Source: Notoacmeibacter sp. MSK16QG-6 (GTDB taxonomy: Bacteria > Pseudomonadota > Alphaproteobacteria > Rhizobiales > Rhizobiaceae). Taken from it: a stretch of DNA of 64,000 nt. The stretch spans positions 604,072 to 668,071 of the forward strand of contig NZ_JAMYXM010000002.1 in assembly GCF_024158145.1 (NCBI RefSeq). Reading direction: 5' to 3'. Shown piece by piece: positions 1 through 9,355 of this stretch. A program made the translations under genes and the position numbers. The stretch's first letter is position 1, and each line of letters begins with the position of its first letter. A model generated the notes under the pieces. It was not told the origin of the DNA. It made no database searches and worked only from the letters and a program-made list of their open reading frames with translations.

Positions 1-623
1 AGATCGAACAGCGTACGGCCATGCTGGCGGGCGTCAGCCACGATCTGCGCACCATTCTGACGCGTTTCAAGCTGCAATTGGCGCTAGCCGCAGAGGATAC
101 GGATACCGAGGCTCTGGAACGCGATGTGGCGGACATGCAGACCATGCTGGAGGCCTATCTCGACTTCGCACGAGGCGACAGCGAGGAAGCCGTTGCGCCG
201 TTCGATTTGGCCGCCTTCTTCCAGACCATGGCAAACGAGGCCAAGCTGAAAGGCTGCGATGCCGTCTGGCATATCGAAGGCGATCCGCAATTGATCGTCA
301 GACCGATCGCATTCGGGCGAATGCTGCACAATGTCGTCGCCAATGCGATGCGGCACGGCGAACGTATCGCTCTATCGGCAACCCATTCCGACAAAACCGT
401 TACGATCCGCATCGACGATGACGGCCCCGGCGTCTCGCCAGACAAATACGAGATGATCTTCCGACCCTTCACGCGGTTGGACGACGCCCGCAATCTGGAT
501 CAGTCGGGAACCGGACTCGGTCTGTCCATCGCTCGCGATATCGCCCGCAGTCATGGCGGGGACATCCATCTGGACGAGTCCCGAATGGGCGGTCTCGAAG
601 TCACGATCAGGCTACCGCTCTGA
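1..623 (+). CDS. Sensor histidine kinase, EnvZ-like, C-terminal part (5' truncated by window edge)
   Basis: Only the last 206 residues are visible; the reading frame is open to the window edge, so the Met at 21 is not the true start. In order: H-box GVSHDLRTILTR with the phosphorylated His at nt 39-41, N-box HNVVANAMRHG, G1 box DDDGPGV, F-box IFRPFTR and G2 box GTGLGLSIA, ending in RLPL. This is the catalytic half of an inner-membrane two-component kinase that would hand phosphate to an OmpR-class regulator, presumably encoded upstream. The Pro usual after HDLRT is Ile here. The gene is convergent with csaA, 12 bp away. The sensed signal cannot be read from this part. Confidence 0.93.
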   Translation, partial: IEQRTAMLAGVSHDLRTILTRFKLQLALAAEDTDTEALERDVADMQTMLEAYLDFARGDSEEAVAPFDLAAFFQTMANEAKLKGCDAVWHIEGDPQLIVRPIAFGRMLHNVVANAMRHGERIALSATHSDKTVTIRIDDDGPGVSPDKYEMIFRPFTRLDDARNLDQSGTGLGLSIARDIARSHGGDIHLDESRMGGLEVTIRLPL

Positions 624-635
624 CGGCGGAACGGG

Positions 636-995
636 TCAGAAGAGCCGGCCGCCTATCGGCACGTTGTGATCTGGAGCGAGCAGCACGACTTCGCCATCAT
701 CATCCGGCACGCCGAGGGTCAGTACCTCGCTCATGAACGGGCCGATCTGGCGTTTCGGAAAGTTTACCACCGCCAACACCTGTCGGCCTATCAGCTTGTC
801 GGGCTGATAATATTTGGTGATCTGCGCGCTGCTTTTCTTTTCGCCAATTGGGTCGCCAAAATCGATCCGCAGCTTGATGGCCGGTTTGCGCGCTTCAGGA
901 AACGGTTCAGCGGCAACGATCACCCCGACCCTGATATCGATCTTTAGAAAGGTCTCGAAATCGGTTTCGGATGCCGGCGCCCCGCCCTTGTCCAT
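636..995 (-). CDS. csaA: CsaA-type tRNA-binding domain protein
   Basis: A 119-residue protein made of a single tRNA-binding OB-fold domain of the Trbp111/CsaA kind. It starts with the family pattern FLKIDIRVGVIVAAEPFPEARKPA and continues with KSSAQITKYY and the dimer-forming segment VVNFPKRQIGPFMSEVLTLG. CsaA proteins are small dimeric cytosolic proteins described as export-related chaperones; binding of tRNA-like structures is inferred from the fold. I chose the ATG at 995 (MDKGGAPASE); a TTG three codons upstream is possible. The gene starts 5 bp after the YbjN stop codon, so the two are probably cotranscribed. Confidence 0.88.
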   Translation of the reverse strand: MDKGGAPASETDFETFLKIDIRVGVIVAAEPFPEARKPAIKLRIDFGDPIGEKKSSAQITKYYQPDKLIGRQVLAVVNFPKRQIGPFMSEVLTLGVPDDDGEVVLLAPDHNVPIGGRLF

Positions 996-1000
996 GACAA

Positions 1001-1498
1001 TCAAGCCGTGCCGAATGTTTCGAAGATCGCCGCCGCCATGGCGTCTTCCGAACGCGCGCCTTCGATAACGAAATGAAACGCCTGGAAATAGGCTTCGCAG
1101 CTTTCCAGCGATGCGGCGAGAAGGCGCTCGACCTGCAGCGCCGTCGGCTCCAGCCCGCCCGGAAGGATCAGCGAATGGCGAAACATGACCGCCCCTTCGC
1201 TTTCCCAGAGGTCGAAGTGCCCGAAGAGCAACTGTTCGTTGATGATGGAGAGAAGCCGGGTGATCTCGCTCTGGCGCTGGCGCGTCACCGTCATGTCAAA
1301 GGCGCAAGCCAAATGAAGGGCTTCGTGCTCATCGAGCCATGAATAGCTGACATGGTAATCGGCCCACTGCCCCGCCACCGAGATTGCGATCTCATCATCG
1401 GTCGTACGCTCGAAGCTCCAGCGATTGTCGTTGGCCACCGATTCGATGACATCCACCGGATGAACGTCACGCGGATCGAAAATGGAATGGAGCGCCAT
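1001..1498 (-). CDS. YbjN domain-containing protein
   Basis: A 165-residue soluble protein of the YbjN/sensory-transduction-regulator family, whose fold resembles type III secretion chaperones. Typical segments are IESVANDNRWSFERTTDDEI near the N-terminus, the central LLSIINEQLLFGHFDLW and the C-terminal CEAYFQAFHFVIE. The exact biochemical role of this family is not established. The start is the ATG at 1498, which has AGGAAC about ten bases upstream; the longer in-frame extension to 1600 is Arg-rich and not family-like. It is the first gene of a two-gene unit with csaA, transcribed from the GANTC-rich region to its right. Confidence 0.88.
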   Translation of the reverse strand: MALHSIFDPRDVHPVDVIESVANDNRWSFERTTDDEIAISVAGQWADYHVSYSWLDEHEALHLACAFDMTVTRQRQSEITRLLSIINEQLLFGHFDLWESEGAVMFRHSLILPGGLEPTALQVERLLAASLESCEAYFQAFHFVIEGARSEDAMAAAIFETFGTA

Positions 1499-1808
1499 GT
1501 AAGCTGTTCCTCGTCGCCTTTTCGAGACCCCATGCCGCCGCGCATGAGGCCTCCCTGCCCCGATCCTCGCTTGGCCGGAAAAGGCTTGGGCTCGAATCAT
1601 CTTGTAGATTCAGTCTATTGATCCGGAATCCTGGCGAAAGCCCCAAGGCGATTTGAACAGTGAACAACGACACTTCCGGTTGAATCAATTGATTCAGAGA
1701 TCACCGATAAGTGACTCCTACATCTGCCTTTTTCGAACCGACGCATTTGTTGAAAACTTTTTGTGAAAACGCACGAACGAAAATAATGGGCGCGGCATGA
1801 AGGCCGGC
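1499..1808. promoter_or_regulatory. Intergenic region with six GANTC sites and a 16-bp palindrome
   Basis: This 310-bp gap lies between the stop of the UbiK-like gene and the start of the ybjN-csaA unit and contains no convincing gene. It is clearly more AT-rich than its flanks. GANTC, the target of the cell-cycle methylase CcrM, occurs at 1594, 1607, 1626, 1682, 1691 and 1713. The two at 1682 and 1691 sit in a perfect palindrome, TGAATCAATTGATTCA (1681-1696). The region should carry the ybjN-csaA promoter. Whether the GANTC sites control it is inference. Confidence 0.55.
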
Positions 1809-2216
1809 CTATTCAGCGTCCGTCGCAGCCTCGTCATCGACGTCGCCCAGCTTCGCTTCGAGCGCGGCCACGCGGTCGCCTAGCGCCTTTGCCTCGGCGC
1901 GAGCGCGTAACGCGACATCGCGCATGGCCTCGAACTCTTCGCGGCTGACGAGGTCCAGCGATCCCGTGAACCGCTCGGCCTGCGACCGGACGGCCGTTTC
2001 CACCTCGCGGCGCGCGCCCTGCGCTACACCGGCCGCGTCCGTAACAAGACGGGCCAGTTCATCGAGGAGCCGGCCCGGCCCGGCTGCTCCACCCCGCCCG
2101 CTTTGACGGGGCCGGCCAAACGGGTCTGTACCATAGGGATCTGCGCCATATGGGTCGCTACGCCCAGCGCCGGCGAAGTCATCCTGGCCGAAAAGGTTGC
2201 GGTCGTCGTTCTGCAT
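1809..2216 (-). CDS. UbiK-like accessory factor (BMFP domain)
   Basis: A 135-residue protein. The N-terminal third is a Gly/Asp/Pro-rich low-complexity segment with repeated DPYG/DPFG units; the remainder is the amphipathic and coiled-coil BMFP region (RLLDELARLVTDAAG, then VSREEFEAMRDVALRARAEA and a terminal heptad-like LGDRVAALEAKLG). Family members associate with membranes and lipids, and UbiK is an accessory factor of ubiquinone biosynthesis in proteobacteria. I chose ATG 2216 because GGAGCG precedes it; an in-frame TTG lies four codons upstream. The gene is divergent from lgt. The repeat-rich N-terminus is longer than in enterobacterial UbiK. Confidence 0.8.
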   Translation of the reverse strand: MQNDDRNLFGQDDFAGAGRSDPYGADPYGTDPFGRPRQSGRGGAAGPGRLLDELARLVTDAAGVAQGARREVETAVRSQAERFTGSLDLVSREEFEAMRDVALRARAEAKALGDRVAALEAKLGDVDDEAATDAE

Positions 2217-2350
2217 GGCGCGCTCCAAAATTCATCTGACTGTCGATGTAACGTGACTGTGCGGCGTTGCAAGACACATCTTGACCCGCGAGCAACGCCC
2301 CGCGCATGGTCCGCGCCATTCCCGCTCGACGGCTAGAAGGAATCCTTTTC

Positions 2351-3208
2351 GTGCTGGACGCCCTGCGCCCCTTTGCTCTGATCTCCTATCCCGACATTGA
2401 GCCGATCATCTTTTCGGTCGGACCGCTCGCTGTCCGCTGGTATGGGCTGGCCTACATCGTCAGCCTTTTGTTGGGATGGTTCTACGTCAAGCGACTGCTG
2501 AGCAATGAGAGGCTATGGGCCTTTGGCAAGCCGCCCATGAGCGCACAGCAGGCAGACGACTTTCTGCTCTGGGCCGTTATCGGCGTGGTGCTCGGCGGCC
2601 GGCTCGGCTATGTCCTCTTCTACGAGCCGATGCGCTACCTTACCGACCCAAGCGCCATTCTGCAGATTTGGTCTGGCGGTATGAGCTTTCATGGCGGCGC
2701 GCTTGGTACCATCCTCGCCATGATCCTTTATAGCCGCCGACATGGCATTCCGACCTGGTCGATGCTCGATACCGTCGCTGCCGCCGTGCCGATCGGCTTG
2801 TTCTTCGGGCGCATCGCAAACTTCATCAACGCCGAATTATGGGGCGCACCGACCGATCTGCCCTGGGCTATGATTTTCCCGACCGACCCGGAAGGACTGC
2901 CGCGCCACCCCAGCCAGCTCTACGAAGCGATGCTGGAAGGTGTCGTGCTGTTTCTCGTTCTCCGCTGGCTGACGCACAGCCGCCTGATGCTGAAACGACC
3001 CAAATTCGTAGGCGGCGCATTTGTCGCGGGCTATGGCGTTTGCCGCATCCTGGTGGAATTTGTCCGCGTGCCGGACGCTCAGCTTGGCTATCTGCTCGGC
3101 GGCTGGCTGACGATGGGAATGGTGCTGTCGCTACCCATGGTGCTCGCCGGCACATGGGCGATGGTGACGGCGAAACGGCCGGAGCGCGAGACGGCACCCG
3201 CCCCATGA
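2351..3208 (+). CDS. lgt: Prolipoprotein diacylglyceryl transferase
   Basis: Lgt moves diacylglycerol from phosphatidylglycerol to the lipobox Cys of prolipoproteins, the first step of lipoprotein maturation in the inner membrane. The 285-residue product has about seven hydrophobic segments, the conserved [19 protein letters not shown] start, the [12 protein letters not shown] loop and the family signature [13 protein letters not shown] around residues 160-172. The start is taken as GTG at 2351 because AGAAGGA stands about nine bases before it and the protein then begins as usual ([13 protein letters not shown]). Its stop overlaps the start of the next methyltransferase gene (ATGA), a common pairing in this order. 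Confidence 0.96.
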   Translation: MLDALRPFALISYPDIEPIIFSVGPLAVRWYGLAYIVSLLLGWFYVKRLLSNERLWAFGKPPMSAQQADDFLLWAVIGVVLGGRLGYVLFYEPMRYLTDPSAILQIWSGGMSFHGGALGTILAMILYSRRHGIPTWSMLDTVAAAVPIGLFFGRIANFINAELWGAPTDLPWAMIFPTDPEGLPRHPSQLYEAMLEGVVLFLVLRWLTHSRLMLKRPKFVGGAFVAGYGVCRILVEFVRVPDAQLGYLLGGWLTMGMVLSLPMVLAGTWAMVTAKRPERETAPAP

Positions 3209-4320
3209 GTCTGAAGGCGCGCATCAAAGCGCAGATTGCCGCTGACGGGCCGATGCGGATCAGCGATTATATGACGCTCTGCCTGTTCGACCCGGCGGAC
3301 GGTTACTACACGACGAAAGAACCCTTCGGCGTGGACGGCGATTTCACCACCGCACCGGAAGTCAGCCAGATGTTCGGCGAACTGGTGGCGCTCTGGATCA
3401 TTCATCAGTGCCATTCCTGCCCCGAAGCGCTCGCGAGGGGTCTGGTCATCGCCGAGATCGGTCCCGGACGCGGAACACTTTTCGCCGATATCGATCGTAC
3501 GCTGCGGCGCATCGCGCCCGATCTGGTCCAGTTCGCGCAATGTTGGCTGATCGAAACCAGCCCGCGCCTCGTCGGAATGCAGCGCCGAACCCTGGCGAAT
3601 GCAGCGCTGAGAATCGATCATGCCGCGACTATCGATGCGCTCGACCGCGGCGACGGACTGCTGATCGTCATCGGCAACGAAATCATGGATGCGTTGCCGA
3701 TCCGGCAGTTTGTAAAGACGGCGGATGGTTGGCGAGAGAGGGTCGTAGGCCTCGGTGATGACGGCGAGCTGATTTTTGGCGCAGGCGCTGCCAGCATTCC
3801 CGACGACGCCCTGCCAGACGGCGCTATGGATCAGCCGGTTGGGGCGATCTTCGAAACGTCGAACGCACGCCGCGCCATGATGGCATCGATCATGCGCAAG
3901 ATCGGCCCTCGCGCCGGCTCGCTGCTGCTCTTCGATTACGGCCACCTTCAACCGGGTTTCGGCGATACGCTGCAGGCGGTTTCACGACACGCCTTCGCCG
4001 ACCCGCTGGCCGAGCCCGGCAACGCGGACCTCACCTCCCATGTCGACTTTCACGAGTTGGGCCAGATCGCCGGCAGTGCCGGCTTGCGATACGGTCTGCG
4101 CGAACAGGGCTGGTTTCTTCAACAGATGGGCCTGCTGGAGCGGGCTGGCGCGCTCGGCGCAGGCAAGGATGTCGCTACCCAGGAGCATATTCGTACGGCG
4201 GTACAGCGTCTCGCGGGCGATGGGCCGAACGATATGGGTCGGCTCTTCAAGGTGCTGGCTGGTGGGCCGCATATTGGCTGCCTCTGGCCGGAGAGTGCGC
4301 CATCAGAGCCGAAAAGTTAG
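3205..4320 (+). CDS. MidA/NDUFAF7-family SAM-dependent methyltransferase
   Basis: A 371-residue class I methyltransferase of the family that includes mitochondrial NDUFAF7, which methylates an Arg of complex I subunit NDUFS2 during assembly. The same role for the bacterial protein is inference. Visible signatures are [38 protein letters not shown], the SAM-binding [28 protein letters not shown] and a C-terminal [14 protein letters not shown]. The ATG at 3205 overlaps the lgt stop by four bases, fixing the start. The gene is convergent with selO and shares its last four bases with the selO stop. Confidence 0.93.
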   Translation: MSLKARIKAQIAADGPMRISDYMTLCLFDPADGYYTTKEPFGVDGDFTTAPEVSQMFGELVALWIIHQCHSCPEALARGLVIAEIGPGRGTLFADIDRTLRRIAPDLVQFAQCWLIETSPRLVGMQRRTLANAALRIDHAATIDALDRGDGLLIVIGNEIMDALPIRQFVKTADGWRERVVGLGDDGELIFGAGAASIPDDALPDGAMDQPVGAIFETSNARRAMMASIMRKIGPRAGSLLLFDYGHLQPGFGDTLQAVSRHAFADPLAEPGNADLTSHVDFHELGQIAGSAGLRYGLREQGWFLQQMGLLERAGALGAGKDVATQEHIRTAVQRLAGDGPNDMGRLFKVLAGGPHIGCLWPESAPSEPKS

Positions 4321-5804
4321 GTTCCACAGAACGTCGCCGTAACGTGTTCCTGCTCGGTCGGCGGATCGGCATAGTTCGCCTTGTCTGGCTGGTCGCGATA
4401 GGGCCGCGACAGCACATCCATGAGTTCTTGCATCGGCTCAAGGTCGTTGTTGAGGGCGGCTGCGATCATGGCCTCGACACGGTGGTTACGGGGGATGAAG
4501 GCCGGGTTGACCGCATCCATCGCCGACTTGCGATCCGCCTCAGCACGGCCCTGACGACCGAGACGCCGTCGCCAGCTCTCCGCCCATTGGTCGAAAGCCG
4601 TTGGATCGACAAAAAGGTCACGGGCGGGCGCATCCGTATGCGGGCCACCCTCGTCCGGCAGCTTGCCGAGCGCGCGGAACAGATTGGTGAAGTCCACCAT
4701 ATTGGCCGCCATGCGCGACAGAAGATCGGCAATCAGCGCCGAATCGTCCTCGGCACGCTCGTCGTCAAGCCCGATCTTCCGGCGAAACCGTTCGACGATA
4801 GCCGCATCGAAACGTGGTGAAACGCTATCGATAAGCGCCTGCGCATCGGCCACGGCCAGATCCTTGTCATCGTTCAGAATCGGCAAAAGGGCCGATGCCA
4901 GAATGGCGAGATTCCACTGCGCAACCGGCGGCTGATTGGAATAGGCGTAGCGACCGCCGCGGTCGATCGACGAAAAGACGGTTTCGGGATGATAGTCGTC
5001 CATAAAGGCGCAAGGACCGTAATCGATAGTCTCGCCGGACAACGTCATATTGTCCGTGTTCATGACGCCATGAATGAAGCCGATAGACTGCCAGTGGCTG
5101 ACGAGATCGACCTGTGCATCGATCACGTTTTCCAGCAAGGCGAGATAAGGATTTTCGGCTTGGCGCGCCTGCGGGTAGTGCCGCTCGATGACATGATAGG
5201 CCAACGCCTTGAGGCCCTCCACATCGCGCCGCGCGGAGAAATACTGGAATGTGCCGACCCGGATGTGTGAGCGGGCGACGCGTGTGAGCACGGCTCCCGG
5301 CAAGACTGTTTCGCGGATGACATCGCCGCCGGTCGACACGGCGGCCAGCGCACGTGTCGTCGCCACACCGAGCTTCGCCATCGCTTCGGAGACGACGTAT
5401 TCACGAAGAACAGGGCCGAGCCATGCAAGCCCGTCGCCGCCGCGGCTGAATGGGGTTGGCCCCGCGCCCTTCAACTGCAAATCGCGGCGGAATCCATCGC
5501 GTCCGGTCACTTCACCGACAAGGATCGCCCGCCCGTCTCCGAGCTGAGGCACCCACCCTCCGAACTGGTGGCCGGCATAGGCCATGGCAATGGAGGCCGC
5601 CCCATTGGGCAAGCGCTCCCCTGAAAGCATGGCGAGGCCCTCTTTGCTGCGAAGCCATTCGACATCCAGTCCGAGCGCTTCCGCAAGTTCTTCATTCAGC
5701 GCAAGAAGGGCTGGCGCGTGAGGTCGCGCTGGCGCCACATGGGCGAAGAAGCGATCGGGTAGTTGCGTATAGCTATTGTGGAATGTCGGGGATTGCGCTG
5801 TCAT
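4317..5804 (-). CDS. selO: SelO-family protein adenylyltransferase (YdiU)
   Basis: SelO is a pseudokinase-fold enzyme that transfers AMP from ATP to Ser, Thr or Tyr of protein substrates. The 495 residues carry the diagnostic blocks GWVPQLGDGRAILVGEV, LQLKGAGPTPFSRGGDGLAW, HGVMNTDNMTLSG and DYGPCAFMDDYHPETVFSS. The protein ends FCGT, so a Cys occupies the third-last position, where eukaryotic SELENOO has selenocysteine. The ATG at 5804 is followed by the expected NSYTQLPDRFFAHV. The gene is alone on this strand, between midA and pgeF. Bacterial substrates of this protein are unknown. Confidence 0.95.
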   Translation of the reverse strand: MTAQSPTFHNSYTQLPDRFFAHVAPARPHAPALLALNEELAEALGLDVEWLRSKEGLAMLSGERLPNGAASIAMAYAGHQFGGWVPQLGDGRAILVGEVTGRDGFRRDLQLKGAGPTPFSRGGDGLAWLGPVLREYVVSEAMAKLGVATTRALAAVSTGGDVIRETVLPGAVLTRVARSHIRVGTFQYFSARRDVEGLKALAYHVIERHYPQARQAENPYLALLENVIDAQVDLVSHWQSIGFIHGVMNTDNMTLSGETIDYGPCAFMDDYHPETVFSSIDRGGRYAYSNQPPVAQWNLAILASALLPILNDDKDLAVADAQALIDSVSPRFDAAIVERFRRKIGLDDERAEDDSALIADLLSRMAANMVDFTNLFRALGKLPDEGGPHTDAPARDLFVDPTAFDQWAESWRRRLGRQGRAEADRKSAMDAVNPAFIPRNHRVEAMIAAALNNDLEPMQELMDVLSRPYRDQPDKANYADPPTEQEHVTATFCGT

Positions 5805-5900
5805 GATCCAGATGGTTTCCGCGCGCCGTATTTTGGCGCTTTCCTTTCTTTATGTAGGTCGGCAAAACGATCACGAAACCGTTGAAAGGCATCGGACCAC

Positions 5901-6704
5901 GTGAACGACACCAACAACAACGCCGCGCAGTCCGAAGCGCCTCTTTCCATTCGCCACGAGTCGCTAGAGACGCTGAACGGGGTGCGGCATGGCTTCTTCA
6001 CCCGGCAGGGCGGCGTATCGGAAGGCATCTATCAATCGCTCAATATCGGTGTGGGCAGTGAAGACGACCCAGCCAGCATCGAGGAAAACCGCCGGCGGGT
6101 TGCCGATAGTCTCGGCAGCGAAGCGTTGGTCTCGACGCCTTGGCAAATCCATTCGCCGGACGCCATTACAATCGATGCGCCGCTATCGGGCGAGCGTCCA
6201 AAGTCCGACGCGCTGGTAACCGGAACGCCGGGTGTTGCGATCGGCGTGGTGACGGCCGATTGCGGGCCGGTCCTGTTCGCCGACGCAGAGGCTGGGGTGA
6301 TTGGAGCGGCACACGCCGGCTGGCGCGGCGCATTCAGCGGCATACTGGAAAACACTGTGCACGCGATGGAAGCGCTCGGTGCAAAGCGCAAGCGGATTGT
6401 CGCCGTGCTCGGCCCTTCGATCAGCCAGCCATCTTACGAGGTCGGCCCCGAATTCGTCGAACGGTTCGTCATGGCGGACGAAGCGAACCATCGCTGGTTC
6501 GCCTCTTCACAGAAGTCAGGTCATGCGCTCTTCGATCTCGCCGGCTACACGCTCGCGAGACTGAAAGCGCTCGGCGTTCAAGCCGATACACTCGGTCTGT
6601 GCACCTATCAGGACGAGCAGCGCTTCTTCTCATATCGCCGGACAACCCATCGCGGTGAGCCGGATTACGGACGCCAGATCAGCGCGATCATGCTGGACCA
6701 TTAG
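5901..6704 (+). CDS. pgeF: Peptidoglycan editing factor PgeF (YfiH / multicopper polyphenol oxidase-like)
   Basis: A 267-residue member of the YfiH/LACC1 family of purine nucleoside-processing, metal-dependent enzymes; the E. coli member removes wrongly incorporated amino acids in peptidoglycan precursors. Hallmarks are GVRHGFFTRQGGVSEGIYQSLN, WQIHSPD, the metal-site segments TADCGPVLF and GAAHAGWRG, LGPSISQPSYEVG and CTYQDEQRFFSYRR. The best start is GTG at 5901; no suitable ATG occurs before the conserved region. It lies 105 bp upstream of prs on the same strand, so cotranscription is possible. Confidence 0.92.
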   Translation: MNDTNNNAAQSEAPLSIRHESLETLNGVRHGFFTRQGGVSEGIYQSLNIGVGSEDDPASIEENRRRVADSLGSEALVSTPWQIHSPDAITIDAPLSGERPKSDALVTGTPGVAIGVVTADCGPVLFADAEAGVIGAAHAGWRGAFSGILENTVHAMEALGAKRKRIVAVLGPSISQPSYEVGPEFVERFVMADEANHRWFASSQKSGHALFDLAGYTLARLKALGVQADTLGLCTYQDEQRFFSYRRTTHRGEPDYGRQISAIMLDH

Positions 6705-6809
6705 GGCCAGGACCCTACACTTCTCCACACTTCGCCACCCTATCGCGGGTTGCATTGCGCGGGCCTGCCCCTTATGGCAGCGGCAGGATATCGGCCGGAA
6801 CGTCTTTCC

Positions 6810-7742
6810 ATGAAGCTCTTCGCGGGTAACAGCAATTCGCATCTGGCCGACGCGGTCGCCAGTTATCTAGACATGCCGCTCGGCAAGGCCTCGGTCCGCC
6901 GCTTCGCAGACCAGGAAATATTCGTCGAAATCAACGAGAATGTGCGCGGCGAAGATGTCTTCGTTCTGCAATCCACCTCGTTTCCGACCAACGACCATCT
7001 CATGGAACTGCTGATCATGATCGACGCGTTTCGTCGCTCGTCGGCAAGGCGCATCACGGCGGTCATTCCTTATTTCGGCTATGCAAGGCAGGATCGCAAA
7101 CCGGCTGCCCGCACGCCCATCTCGGCCAAGCTCGTCGCCAATCTCATTACCGAAGCGGGCGCCGACCGTGTTCTGACCCTGGATCTCCACGCTGGACAGA
7201 TCCAGGGTTTTTTCGACATTCCGACCGACAATCTCTACGCTGTGCCGGTCATCTCTCGTGACGTCAAAGCAAAATATGACCTATCCAACACGATGGTCGT
7301 CTCTCCCGATGTGGGCGGCGTTGTGCGCGCCCGGGCGTTGGCCAAGCGCCTGGACGCCCTGCTTGCCATTGTCGACAAGCGTCGTGACCGCCCCGGCGAA
7401 TCCGAGGTCATGAACGTCATCGGTGAGGTACAAGGCAAAGACTGTATTCTGATCGACGATATTATCGATTCCGGCGGCACGCTTTGTAATGCTGCGGCGA
7501 CCATTATGGATCGCGGTGCGAAATCCGTTACGGCTTACATCACCCATGGCGTCCTGTCGGGCAAGGCGGTCGAGCGGATTGAGACGTCCAAGCTGAAGGA
7601 GTTGGTCATCACCGATTCCATCCAGCCGACCGAGGCGGTCAAGAATGCCAAAAAAATTCGTGTTCTTTCGATCGACCAGCTCATTGGCGAAGCCATCAAT
7701 CGAACCGCTCTCGAGGAATCTGTGTCCTCGCTTTTCGACTAG
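6810..7742 (+). CDS. prs: Ribose-phosphate pyrophosphokinase (PRPP synthetase)
   Basis: Makes PRPP from ribose 5-phosphate and ATP, the precursor for purine, pyrimidine, His and Trp synthesis. The 310-residue length matches class I Prs. Visible are the start [17 protein letters not shown], the flexible-loop segment [20 protein letters not shown], the metal-binding [17 protein letters not shown] and the PRPP loop [19 protein letters not shown] 6810 has GGAA nine bases upstream; an in-frame extension to 6750 is not family-like. The gene ends at a strong terminator, and its product supplies apt and trpE(G) elsewhere in the window. Confidence 0.97.
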   Translation: MKLFAGNSNSHLADAVASYLDMPLGKASVRRFADQEIFVEINENVRGEDVFVLQSTSFPTNDHLMELLIMIDAFRRSSARRITAVIPYFGYARQDRKPAARTPISAKLVANLITEAGADRVLTLDLHAGQIQGFFDIPTDNLYAVPVISRDVKAKYDLSNTMVVSPDVGGVVRARALAKRLDALLAIVDKRRDRPGESEVMNVIGEVQGKDCILIDDIIDSGGTLCNAAATIMDRGAKSVTAYITHGVLSGKAVERIETSKLKELVITDSIQPTEAVKNAKKIRVLSIDQLIGEAINRTALEESVSSLFD

Positions 7743-7770
7743 GATACCTGTTTCTTAAATCGCAGACGCA

Positions 7771-7796
7771 AAAAGGGCGCCTCTCGGCGCCCTTTT
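7771..7796. terminator. Bidirectional Rho-independent terminator between prs and the DUF7282 gene
   Basis: A perfect 11-bp stem (AAAAGGGCGCC / GGCGCCCTTTT) with a TCTC loop. The flanking A and T runs give a U-tract in both directions, so it can end prs on the plus strand and the DUF7282 gene on the minus strand. Confidence 0.92.
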
Positions 7797-7820
7797 CTTC
7801 CAAATATATGATCCTTGGGA

Positions 7821-8243
7821 TCACATGCCGCCGACAGCCTTCACGACCGGCTCACCATTGACGGTCATCGGCGTGTCGACATCCGTCGAGCCCGGACCGA
7901 AATCATAGGTCGTGTTGCCATTGGTCTCCTCATGGAGCATCAGCGAAAGACCGGAGCCCGGCTCACCGGTGAGATCGATGGAGACGTTCTCCGTGCTACC
8001 CGGCTGGACGGCGATGTGGCCGAGGCTTGCAGGCGGCGCGCCGGCAGCGTCATCATGAACGACAAGATAGCCAGCCTTATTGACGTCCACACTGATGCCG
8101 GTGATTTTTCCGTCTTCGACCTTGGCGTTGTCGACACCGATCATGGTGGCCATATCGGCCGGCTGATCGGATGCTTCCTGTGCGTAGGCGCCCGAAATAC
8201 CAAGGGCCATAACTGCGGCAGTAGAAAGAATGAACTTATTCAT
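7821..8243 (-). CDS. Exported DUF7282-domain protein
   Basis: A 140-residue protein with a clear Sec signal peptide (MNKFILSTAAVMALGISGAYA, cleavage after about residue 21). The mature part is one small, probably all-beta domain with the pattern GYLVVHDD near the middle, LGHIAVQPGSTENVSIDL, LSLMLHEETNGNTTYDFG and a terminal TPMTVNGEPV. This matches the DUF7282 family, whose function is unknown. The start is firm, with AGGAGGA seven bases before the ATG. It would act in the periplasm or outside the cell. It is a single gene between two terminated units. Confidence 0.8.
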   Translation of the reverse strand: MNKFILSTAAVMALGISGAYAQEASDQPADMATMIGVDNAKVEDGKITGISVDVNKAGYLVVHDDAAGAPPASLGHIAVQPGSTENVSIDLTGEPGSGLSLMLHEETNGNTTYDFGPGSTDVDTPMTVNGEPVVKAVGGM

Positions 8244-8517
8244 AATAGTCCTCCTAAGGAGTTTAACGAGCCGCGCAACTTCTGCGCGATTGTCGTTCAG
8301 CTAAACAACGCGACCCCTACCAACTCCGTTCCGTGGCGATTTGAGGGAATTTTCATGACGCTTGCCCTTATTGCCGCGATGCGATAATGCCCCTGCCAGC
8401 CACGCAGACACCCTTGGAGGCAACGTGGTCGGGGCGAAGGACGGTCAGGCCGTCGGTTCGCCCTCTGGCGTTTCTGCAAAGCGGAACGTCACTCCATAAT
8501 TTGAAAGGAACTACGCT

Positions 8518-9249
8518 ATGAGCGAGAGCTACGAGCTCGCGGCCGAGCGTCGCGAACGGGTTGGTAAGGGGTCCGCCCGCGCACTGCGCCGTGAAAACAA
8601 GATCCCTGCCGTGATTTACGGCGACAAGAAAGATCCCCTGTCTATCGCCCTGCCTTATAAGGACGTGCATCTGAAGGCGACGGCCCCGGGCTTCCTGACC
8701 ACGATTGCAACGATCAATGTGGATGGCGAGAAAATCCAGGTCCTGCCGAAGGATTTTCAGGTCGATGTGGTGAAGGACTTCACCATGCATGTCGACTTTC
8801 TGCGCGTCGGCAAGAATACCCAGGTGACGGTCGCCATTCCGGTTCACTTCATCAATGAAGAGCAGTCGCCGGGTCTGCACCCGACCGAAACGGTCGATGA
8901 GGATGGCGAGCCGATCGTGCCGGGCGTGCTGAACGTCGTTCGCCACGAAGTGGAAGTCGTCTGCGCCGCGACCTCGATCCCCGACTTCATCGAAGTCGAT
9001 CTGGCCGGCGCCGAGATGGGCGCTTCGCTGCATATCTCCGGTGTGAAGCTGCCGGAAGGCGTGGAGCCGTCCATCACGGACCGCGACTTCACCATCGCGA
9101 CCATCGCTGCGGCCGACGCCCTCGCTTCGCAGAGCGAAGAAGAAGAGGAAGTGGTCGAGACCGAAGTCATCGAACAGAATGCCGAGACGGTCGAGGGCGA
9201 AGAGTCCGCCACCGAGGAAGAAGGCACGGACAAGCCGGACGCCGAATAA
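8518..9249 (+). CDS. rplY: 50S ribosomal protein L25/general stress protein Ctc
   Basis: Binds 5S rRNA in the large ribosomal subunit. At 243 residues this is the long Ctc type: an N-terminal L25 domain ([24 protein letters not shown]) is followed by the beta-rich TL5 C-terminal domain ([16 protein letters not shown] to [15 protein letters not shown]). A strongly acidic tail from about residue 205 ([11 protein letters not shown] onwards) is typical of alphaproteobacteria. GAAAGGA precedes the ATG. The gene is followed by a terminator and then pth, the rplY-pth order common in this order. Confidence 0.96.
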   Translation: MSESYELAAERRERVGKGSARALRRENKIPAVIYGDKKDPLSIALPYKDVHLKATAPGFLTTIATINVDGEKIQVLPKDFQVDVVKDFTMHVDFLRVGKNTQVTVAIPVHFINEEQSPGLHPTETVDEDGEPIVPGVLNVVRHEVEVVCAATSIPDFIEVDLAGAEMGASLHISGVKLPEGVEPSITDRDFTIATIAAADALASQSEEEEEVVETEVIEQNAETVEGEESATEEEGTDKPDAE

Positions 9250-9277
9250 GGCGAACGCTTTTTCCAGACGAGATGCG

Positions 9278-9305
9278 AGGGGCGGAGCAATCCGCCCCTT
9301 TTCTT
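9278..9305 (+). terminator. Rho-independent terminator after rplY
   Basis: Nine-base-pair stem AGGGGCGGA / TCCGCCCCT closed by a GCAA (GNRA) tetraloop, followed by TTTCTTTT. It lies between rplY and pth, so it separates or attenuates transcription between them. Confidence 0.88.
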
Positions 9306-9355
9306 TTGGGCTAGCCTTTGCCAAGTCCGACAATGAAAACACGAAAGGTGATGCC

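Noticed and set aside
2839..3204. In-frame upstream extension of the methyltransferase gene within lgt
   Set aside because: It overlaps conserved lgt sequence in another frame; the ATGA overlap at 3205 gives the standard start.
8362..8388. TTGCCC/GATAAT as the rplY promoter
   Set aside because: The boxes look good but the spacer is only 15 bp, outside the usual 16-18, so it was not annotated.
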